Source of the DNA: Arcuatula senhousia
Lineage: Eukaryota; Mollusca; Bivalvia; Mytilida; Mytilidae
Reading direction: 5' to 3'
DNA: 64,000 bases
NCBI GenBank assembly: GCA_963971305.1
Contig: OZ020313.1
Location: 24,654,602-24,718,601, forward strand
The notes beneath the pieces were generated by a model. That model did no database searches and had not been told where the DNA came from. It saw only the letters and a list, made by a program, of their open reading frames with translations. Within the stretch, counting starts at the first letter, position 1, and every line of letters starts with the position of its first letter. Shown one piece after another: positions 57,425 through 64,000 of this stretch. A program made the translations under genes and the position numbers.

Positions 57425-58365
57425 TCTGCATTTCGTTTACATTGACATCACCTACGCAATGACGATGTTTTATTTTTCAGAACTGGTTTTTTTTATTGGG
57501 GAAGGTGGGGTTAAAACTTGTTTTACATAAATTACAAGCTTCTGATTTTGAACAAAGTGCCATTCATGCTTACAAAACTTAAAACATTGTACCTTGTTAT
57601 AAATGCTTTGTGACAAAAGCAGATGACTTTTATATGTCAGAAAATATTACCTTTGATATTTTTTTCAGAACCTCGTATAGGACACCAATGACATGTTTGA
57701 ACCTTTTAACTTGATACATTTTTAACAACTTTACTTCTTTCTCCAACGAATGAACACATGCATACGCTTTTCATGCGCTTACAGACACAAGATAACGTGT
57801 CAAGAGAACTAACCGGAACAAAAATAATAGTGAAACCCCAAATTCGTACGAATCTATTATATAAGGTTAAAAACATTTGATGTTGGCGACTTTGTTAAAA
57901 AATGTTCACGTTACAATGAAGACAATCTCAAGCTGTATACGTGCACACATGTAAATCCTTTTTTGAAATCGGAAATTCCAAAAACGATAAATACCTGCAC
58001 CAGAATGAAGAAAACATTATTTGTTTGAATGTTTTATGCATTGCTATTCATCAAATGTTAGGTGTCATTGAATAATAAAATGAATTATGAAGCGACTCCG
58101 AGTTTAATACCATCTTTTTTTTTTAAGTAAAAAAAGAGAAAAGTGGCAAGAAACATTGCCTATTTACTATGCCTTAACGTCCTTAACTCTGTTCTATATC
58201 GTTAGACTTTCCACTACCGGTATTCACCAGCGTACAATATGATAATCAGACGAAACTGATCATGAGCAATGGCGTATAACGTGAAGCAAAGAAAAACCTA
58301 AAGGGTAATCGCACGTCGGAGTCCGTGATACAGCACAAATTGACTACAAAAGACGTTGGGCCTTA
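57425..58365. other. Convergent intergenic region, nothing recognised
   Basis: AT-rich sequence downstream of gene 1. It may contain the rest of its 3' UTR. Confidence 0.4.
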
Positions 58366-61300
58366 AACATAAAAAGAGGCTGCCAGGAGATTCAATTGCT
58401 CACCTGACTTCAAGTCTTATGTTTTTATTCATTTATTTATTTCTGATTAATTGTTTTGTTTTATGGTGTTCGTTTGTGTATTTCGTATTTTCGTATGAAT
58501 ATCCAAATGCAAATTCATGTTGGGAGAATTTACATAGATAAGAACAAATTTTAGTCATGAGTAACACGGCTACCGCCAGTGACACACGCAACATTTCTTC
58601 GAAGTATGAAAGACGATTCAATGACAAAATAAATCGATGGGATGATATGCACCGTAAATGTAATTATTAAACGATAAAATTGAAAATTTTATATTTTTGG
58701 CGTCTATAAAGGCGAATATCATCCTATGAAGGTTTTTGTAGAGCACATAATATACAATCAGTTAGACAAGCAAATGCCTTTTCATCTTTTATAATCTCTG
58801 CAAGGCAAACAACAAAAAGCCATGACACATATTAGGGTCATCTGACATCTTCCGTCCAATGGATAATTTTGTTGAGCTTTTATGCTAACAAAAGCTTTTC
58901 TTTATTTACAACATACTTTTCATATTATAGACCAAGAACACGAAAAAATCATACTAGTAATAATTATTCTGAAAGTTTATTGGACAGTAACGACCCAACA
59001 AAGACTTTCGTAAAGCCCAAGATTTAAGCTAGCAACATTTTTGCTATACCGACATTATTTTTCATTCCATAGGCACAAAATACACACAAAAACGCTATAA
59101 TTGTTATATCTGTAAAGGGCTATATCGATAAATTACATACCTAGCAGGGACTCTTATCCTAATGATGCACAAGAAACAGGGTTTCTCTCTCTGTAAAAGC
59201 ATTTTTTACACGACAAAAAACCCGCTAATTTTCACCTTCAAAGGGCAATAACCCTTATCAAAGCTTAACTGACAACTTCTATCTCGTAGAAAATTTTGAA
59301 AGCTCAAGGTGCTGATAGCTTGTCTCCATCTGCAATAGTTTTATTTCACATGCCAAAAAATACGAAAGCAGCGCTTTATTTTTTTTTATATGTAAAGGGC
59401 CTGAAGGTTTAAGCACATAACAGCTTTTCCTATGAAAGTTTTCATTCTAAAGGCAAAGACAAGAAAAACGCTATCCTCACCTTAAAAGGATAACCACTAA
59501 AAAGGCTTATCTGAAAAAGACGTAAACTATCAGTCATTTTTTCCAAAAAAGTTTATATTTTGGGCACCTAAGGCGAATATCATCATACACCTTTAGCCTA
59601 TTTAGTTTTTGTAGACAAGCAAATGCCTTTGTATCTTTTTTAACAACGGTTAAATAAGGAACAACTTTTCACCATCTTAAAAAGTTATATTCCAAAGGCC
59701 AAAAATACTATAACAAGAGGCTCCCAGGAGCCTGAATCGCTCACCTGAACTACACAGATACATATATTTTGTATATATTATTGTGCTTAACCTTATGCGA
59801 TTTAAATTTCTGAAATAACTTGGTTAGTTTTCAAGTTATTGGGCTTAATAAGTGCAAAATTTCGAAAAAAATTGAAAAAAGGGCAATAACTCCCACATCA
59901 GCAGTCAGATCTTTTCCTAAATTTCAGGATAGGTACTTAATATGCTGATCACTTTCGATTTTTGCACAATTTTGATATCTGAAACCATTTTTGAGTTATT
60001 AGCAAAAAAATGAAATTTACACCCTATGTTCTATTTTTAGCCATGGCAGCCATGTTTTTTTACAAATCAAAAATATGAACGAGAGTTGTAGCATATAAGC
60101 TATTAAACAAGTGTGCCAAGTTAAGATGCAGTTGGTCTTACGGTGTCAGACAAATTAATCTTTGGAATTCAGGGGAAAAGTAATGAAAAATGGTAAATTT
60201 TGTTGTTTTAAGGACAATAACTCCTAATAGAAATGGTCCTACAGCTTTGACCTAAATACATGAAATCTAGATCTTGATGTGCTTGATCATATGCAATTTA
60301 AATTTTTGAAATATCTTGTATTGTTTTCAAGATATATGGCTAAATAAGTGAAAAATTTTGAAAAAATCCAAAAAAAAGGGCAATAACTCCTACATCAATT
60401 GTTGGATCTTCTTGCAACCTTCAGAGCAGGTAGATCTTGAGATGCTGATCACTTTTGTTTCCAATCAGAATTTTGATATCTGTAACAATTTTTGAGTTAT
60501 TAGCAAAAACTGCAATTTACCCCTATGTTCTATTTTTAGCCATGACAGCCATATTTTTTGACGAATCAAAAATCTGAACGAGACACTTGTACCATTTATG
60601 CTATTAAACAACTGTGCCAAGTTTGGTTAAAGTTGGGTGTATGGTGTTAGACAAGTTAATCTTTGAAATTCAGGGAAAAAGTAATGAAAAATGGTAAATT
60701 TTGACGCTTTAAGGGCCATAACTCCTAAAAGAAATGGTTTCACAGCTTTGACCTAATACATGAAATGTAGATCTTAATGTGCTTAATCATATGCAGTTTG
60801 AATTTTTAAAATATCTTGTATAGTTTTTAAGATATAGGGCTAAATAAGTGCAAAATTTTGAAAAAATCCAAAAAAAGGGCAATAACTCCTACATCGGTTC
60901 TTGGATCTTCTTGAAAATATCAGGACAGGTAGATCTTCCTGAATTTTGATATCTGTCACCGTTTTTGAGTTATTTGCAAAAAACTGTATTTGCCCCCCCT
61001 GTTCTATTTTTAGTAACAGCGGCCATGTTTTTTGACGTATCAAAAATCCCAACGCAAACTTTTTGCACAATACCCTAAGAAACAACCATATCAAGTTTGG
61101 CTGCATTTGGCCAAGCAGTTTCAGAGAAGAAGATGTTTGAAAAAAGCTAACGGACGACGGACGACGGACGCAAATTGATGGCAATAGCTCACCTGACCCT
61201 TCGGGTCAGGTGAGCTAAAAACGCTTAAATTTCCTATCTGTTCAGGGTCATTTCCCCTTAAAGAGATCAACTCGCAACTTCCACACCTAACAGAGACTTT

Positions 61301-61855
61301 TGTATACCAGTAGCTCAATGAGCTGAAGGTTTAAGAAAGTTAAAAAAAAAACATTAAACCACTATTTTTTTTTACCTGTGAAAGAACCATATTCTCTATA
61401 TATAAGGGATAATCTGACAACAACAACACTTATTGACACTTTTGAAGAGGAATAAATTATGAGAACATTAGCTTTAACTTCTCTATCTGTAAAAGATAAC
61501 TTTCTAATTACCAAATTATAAAAACTTCGCTACTTGTCATTTCAAATGTTACCTCATAGGGGGTCATCTGACAATTTCAACCCTATTGATATTTTGTAGA
61601 GCTTTTGATGCTGAAGAAGGAGAGTTACATTAATTTTTCTCTATCTCAGATACTTTTTGATTTATTAGCCAAGAACTGTGGTCCCCGTGTACTATTGATC
61701 AAGTTAAGTCGGCAGTCACTGTTTGAACAATCTTGGTTGCTTAAAGTGTGCAAAATATCAATGCAATACCTTCAACAATTTCAGAGGAGAAGATTTTTTA
61801 AGAATTGCAAACGACGTCGACGACGAACCCCGAGTTGGATGAGCTAAAAAGGTCA
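58366..61855 (-). mobile_element. Old Helitron-like composite split by a younger one
   Basis: The plus strand opens AAAAAGAGGCTGCCAGGAGA then TTCAATTGCTCACCTGAC (a decayed inverted 3' end). It carries diverged core words (GGGTCATCTGACA, AGGGCAATAACC, CTGCAATAGTTTT) to about 59711. It resumes after 61217 with TCAGGGTCATTTCC through TTTCAGAGGAGAAG and ACGACGTCGACGACGAACCC to GATGAGCTAAAAAGG at 61855. The two halves together make one element, interrupted by 59712-61217. Confidence 0.55.
59712..61217 (-). mobile_element. Helitron-like composite, subfamily a, ~495-bp core, nested
   Basis: This is an inverted relative of 9757-11303. The plus strand starts AACAAGAGGCTCCCAGGAGC then CTGAATCGCTCACCTGA. 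It has three core units marked by TTCTATTTTTAGCCATGGCA-type blocks (60028, 60530, 60999) and ends GACGGACGACGGACG, AATAGCTCACCTGACCCTTC and GGGTCAGGTGAGCTAAAAA. The termini are cleaner than those of the surrounding element, implying later insertion. Confidence 0.75.
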
Positions 61856-62292
61856 TGTTCACAGACACAATAAAGAAGAAAACTAGAAACATGCAAATGG
61901 GGTCACCTTTCAAAAAGAGGTAGATAATGCATCATGAAACTCGTGAATATATTGTGATTATTTCTATCTTCAATACAGGACACTGTAAACCCCTCTTAAA
62001 TACCATATAGCGGGTTATTTTCGCGGTGGTTTAATTTTCGCTTATTTTCGCGGGTCGACGGAAACCGCGAAAATATCCATCTAATGCAAATCCACTTACA
62101 AACATATTCACAAATGGCGAAAATAAAACCCGAAAAAAATTTTCACATACCTCGCGAAAATTTACCCCCGCGAAAAAAAACCAGCTATACGGTATGTCAT
62201 CTGTACAACTTTTTGGAAATGACGGAGAGTAAAATGTCATCACGTCAGAGCAGTTACAAATTTCTTAAAACATACCTTATTCTGTTTTTGCC
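61856..62292. other. Non-coding with a TTTTCGCG-word cluster
   Basis: Between 62010 and 62180 the words TTTTCGCGG and CGCGAAAAT recur in both orientations (for example TTTTCGCGGTGG and CCGCGAAAATATC), resembling a degenerate inverted repeat of another small element. No gene was seen. Confidence 0.4.
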
Positions 62293-62295
62293 TTA

Positions 62296-62460
62296 GGGAC
62301 TGACCATTTAACCTGAAGGGGGGCCTTGGTTTTTTCCTAAAAAAATATTCTGAAAATTATTTTTGATGAAAAAAATATTTTGGCCGCTGAGGGTAAGAAA
62401 AAAATTTCTGATAAAAAACAAAAAACCAAGGCCCCCCTTTCAAGTTAGATGGTCCGTCCC
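62296..62460. mobile_element. TTA-type MITE, copy 4 (best preserved)
   Basis: GGGACTGACCATTTAACCTG then AAGGGGGGCCTTGG on the left is inverse to CCAAGGCCCCCCTTTCAAGT then TAGATGGTCCGTCCC on the right. TTA flanks both ends (62293-62295 and 62461-62463). A 3-bp TTA duplication and GC-rich 5' ends fit the PIF/Harbinger superfamily. It sits about 110 bp after the stop codon of gene 2, within its likely 3' UTR. Confidence 0.75.
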
Positions 62461-62570
62461 TTAAGATTAGATGTATACAATTTATAAATGTAACATGTAT
62501 ACATAAGGAATATAATTTGATTTAGCATATCTAGTTCTATAACAAGTTCGAATCAGTAAAAATGTGACAG

Positions 62571-63324
62571 TCAGTGGCCAGGTCCAAATTTTCTATTTCC
62601 CTGCCGACCGCCTTTAATCACAGGTGCTCTATTTATATTTGGTATTTTGCGGTTGATTTCAAAGTGAATATTGTTAGCCCGTGGAACTGCAGCATTATTT
62701 CTGAAGGCTTTCTGTTGACGATCTCGTGCCATTTTATTGATCATTTCCAATTTTTCTCGTTGTTTTGCCTCTTGTTGTACCATTTGGAGTTGGTGATCAT
62801 AAATTGGGTTTCTTTGCCTTCTGTATTTCACTGGATCATATTTGAACTTTTTCGCTTTTTCTTTGAACGAAGGGTTTTCTATTATTACGTCATCTTTTCG
62901 AAACAGCGAGATTTCGTTAATGATCATCCAGTTAGTTTGATTCTGTTTTACATTTATTGAAACACATTTTATGTTCTCTGGAATATTAATTTTAAGCTGT
63001 TCTGTGTCAAAGTCTTTCGCCTGTTTTATTTCACGAAGGCTGACCCAGTTTTTACACAAAGCAGACGAAACTCTGACATCACAAGAATCGCACACGTCAG
63101 TAGGTCTATTTCGGATACCAAAACCTATATAAACTCTAGTCAGATTTTGAGGTTCGGCAAACTGTATTAAGACCTCGTCGCTTTGTTTCGGGGAAATACC
63201 CCAAAAATAATCATCAGAAAGATCATAAGATTTTTCTGGAGAGTGATCCTCAAAAACTTCAATAGTAGAAGACACCTTTGCATCAGGATTAAGGTTGTAA
63301 AATCGCTTTTTTGGGAACTTATTC
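62571..63324 (-). CDS. MGAT4-like: Gene 2 C-terminal part: lectin-like domain plus basic tail
   Basis: Frame from about 63325 down to the TGA at 62571-62573. KKRFYNLNPDAKVSSTIEVF and DDYFWGISPKQSDEVLIQF through QNQTNWMIINEISLFRKDD align with the gene 1 C-terminal domain (INPPAEVDSTL, DLYFWAVSPQKG, NQYNWAIISEIALL). The remaining ~105 residues have a KEKAKKFKYDPVKYRRQR stretch, a probable short coiled coil (QLQMVQQEAKQREKLEMINK) and a GGRQGNRKFGPGH end. The tail frame is open and Lys/Arg/Gln-rich with no membrane segment, and its role is unknown. The frame also opens upstream to 63353, but those codons overlap the catalytic frame and are probably not used. Confidence 0.75.
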
Positions 63325-64000
63325 TTAATTATGAATATACTGACGCTTGCCACTTAGCGAAGATACAATGCCTTTATGTTCAAATAGTGCCGGTTTTCTA
63401 ATGATGTCGACAAATTGTGTTTTTATTTGTTTTAGGTGTTTAAACAAAAGGTCCCCCGGCTGGTCGTAATAAAACATAAGAAGATAATTAGCTATTTCTT
63501 CTAGATCGCTGCTTCTCACTAATTTGCCTACAAACCCTAGGTTAGAGAATTCAAGACAGTACCATTGTTTTTGGAGGTTTTGATTTGAGATGAAGAATTT
63601 CATGTGAGCGAAATAGCTCTCTGATGCTGTGACGTCATCTTCGAGCTGTAGATAATAATACGAAATGTTTTTGCAGTACATGAACATAAAGGCATAATCT
63701 ATGTTTTGCTTACTTCTCCATGTGACTCTGTCAAACGAATCGTTGAAAGTTCTGGGCAATTTGGAAAAGTCTGGAAATATTTGTTCTCTGTAATGAAATA
63801 TTTGTAAAAATCCCGAATCTAAATGTTCCTTGTATGTATGACGCAGTCGGTCTCCGGTCTGCTTTATCCACGTGACATTATGGTCTGCCAAATACAATGC
63901 AACAACAATTTCCTTACGCTCAACTTCATTGGTGTGTTTGATAAGTGACGTCAGAGTTCCGTCAAGGTAGTTAACTCCTCGTCGTCGAACCGTCGGAATA
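63325..64000 (-). CDS. MGAT4-like: Gene 2 N-terminal part: GT54 catalytic domain (5' end outside window)
   Basis: 224 codons before the early stop, beginning mid-gene at IPTVRRRG and covering the whole nucleotide-sugar region: YLADHNVTWIKQ, FPDFSKLPRTFND, WRSKQNIDYAFMF, LQLEDDVTASESYF, CLEFSNLGFVGKL, LFEHKGIVSSLSGKRQ. The likely true exon start is beyond 64000, since the preceding residues of the GT54 hallmark are cut off. Like gene 1, the catalytic and lectin parts show no intron between them, supporting a shared origin by duplication. Confidence 0.85.
   Translation of the reverse strand, partial: IPTVRRRGVNYLDGTLTSLIKHTNEVERKEIVVALYLADHNVTWIKQTGDRLRHTYKEHLDSGFLQIFHYREQIFPDFSKLPRTFNDSFDRVTWRSKQNIDYAFMFMYCKNISYYYLQLEDDVTASESYFAHMKFFISNQNLQKQWYCLEFSNLGFVGKLVRSSDLEEIANYLLMFYYDQPGDLLFKHLKQIKTQFVDIIRKPALFEHKGIVSSLSGKRQYIHN

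Larger units (their letters stand above)
62571..64000 (-). pseudogene. MGAT4-like: MGAT4-like gene 2, partial, with frame break and C-terminal tail
   Basis: The coding sequence enters from the right edge as IPTVRRRGVNYLDG (63999 downward), the start of the GT54 domain. It continues with DFSKLPRTFNDSFDRVTWRS, YYLQLEDDV (LEDD retained), FSNLGFVGKLVRSSDL and KPALFEHKGIVSSLSGKRQ. That frame ends YIHN-stop at 63325. The next part, KNKFPKKRFYNLNPDAKVSS through NWMIINEISLF, is shifted by one base and runs to TGA at 62571-62573. One surplus base around 63325-63340 explains the break. After the lectin-like domain comes a basic, Q/K/R-rich tail of about 105 residues not found in gene 1. Missing upstream exons lie outside the window. 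It could be a pseudogene, an allele with an indel, or an assembly error; I favour the last two slightly, as the rest is well preserved. Confidence 0.85.

Noticed and set aside
1..64000. tRNA, rRNA, riboswitch or bacterial-type promoter features
   Set aside because: None could be recognised with cloverleaf or conserved rRNA words; prokaryotic features are not expected in this eukaryotic sequence.

Overview
The window is AT-rich animal nuclear DNA with long introns, GT-AG splice sites, no operons, and many interspersed repeats. The repeat classes point to a bivalve mollusc, most likely a marine mussel. These are Helitron/pearl-like elements with ~160-bp tandem cores, foldback MITEs, and a SINE-like unit with a CTCA tail. 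The taxonomic call is inference; no rRNA, mitochondrial or other diagnostic gene is present.

Only two host genes can be supported. Both belong to the MGAT4 (N-acetylglucosaminyltransferase IV, GT54) family and they converge tail to tail. Gene 1 (+) can be rebuilt from five coding exons: 37462-37585, 39143-39171, 42207-42329, 55069-55156 and 56227-57392. All splice phases agree and give 509 residues: a short cytosolic tail, a signal anchor, a stalk, the catalytic domain with LEDD, and a C-terminal lectin-like domain. Gene 2 (-) enters from the right edge and runs to 62571. It has the same catalytic and lectin blocks in one exon, but a one-base frame break near 63325-63340 and a basic C-terminal tail of ~105 residues that gene 1 lacks.

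From 1 to 37.4 kb I recognise no intact host gene. This part holds a 171-bp foldback MITE with an exact 8-bp target duplication (1713), a decayed non-LTR reverse transcriptase (4045-4800, -), and a 1.3-kb element with repetitive inverted ends (6338). It also holds Helitron-like composites, a 43-bp tandem array (14348), an 813-bp palindromic foldback element (16699), a G/C-tract-ended element (17750), SINE-like copies (20312, 25745) and a 33-bp array (27206). The stretch 23.4-34.6 kb is made of decayed local duplications.

From 37.4 to 57.4 kb gene 1 introns carry a 2.4-kb TIR element with a nested Helitron-like unit (39238-41669), an intact 475-codon reverse transcriptase (43778-45205) and a Helitron-like composite with eight core repeats (49254-50942). 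From 57.4 to 62.5 kb the convergent intergenic region holds a Helitron-like element apparently nested in an older relative, and a TTA-flanked MITE.

The most unusual pattern is a group of about eleven elements in six sequence subfamilies that share one layout: T-run, terminal hairpin with subterminal inverted repeat, CGN-type microsatellite, core of about 140-500 bp in one to eight copies, then matching inverted repeat and, where visible, a 3' stem-loop. The same core occurs behind different termini, and the same termini carry different cores, which suggests module swapping.
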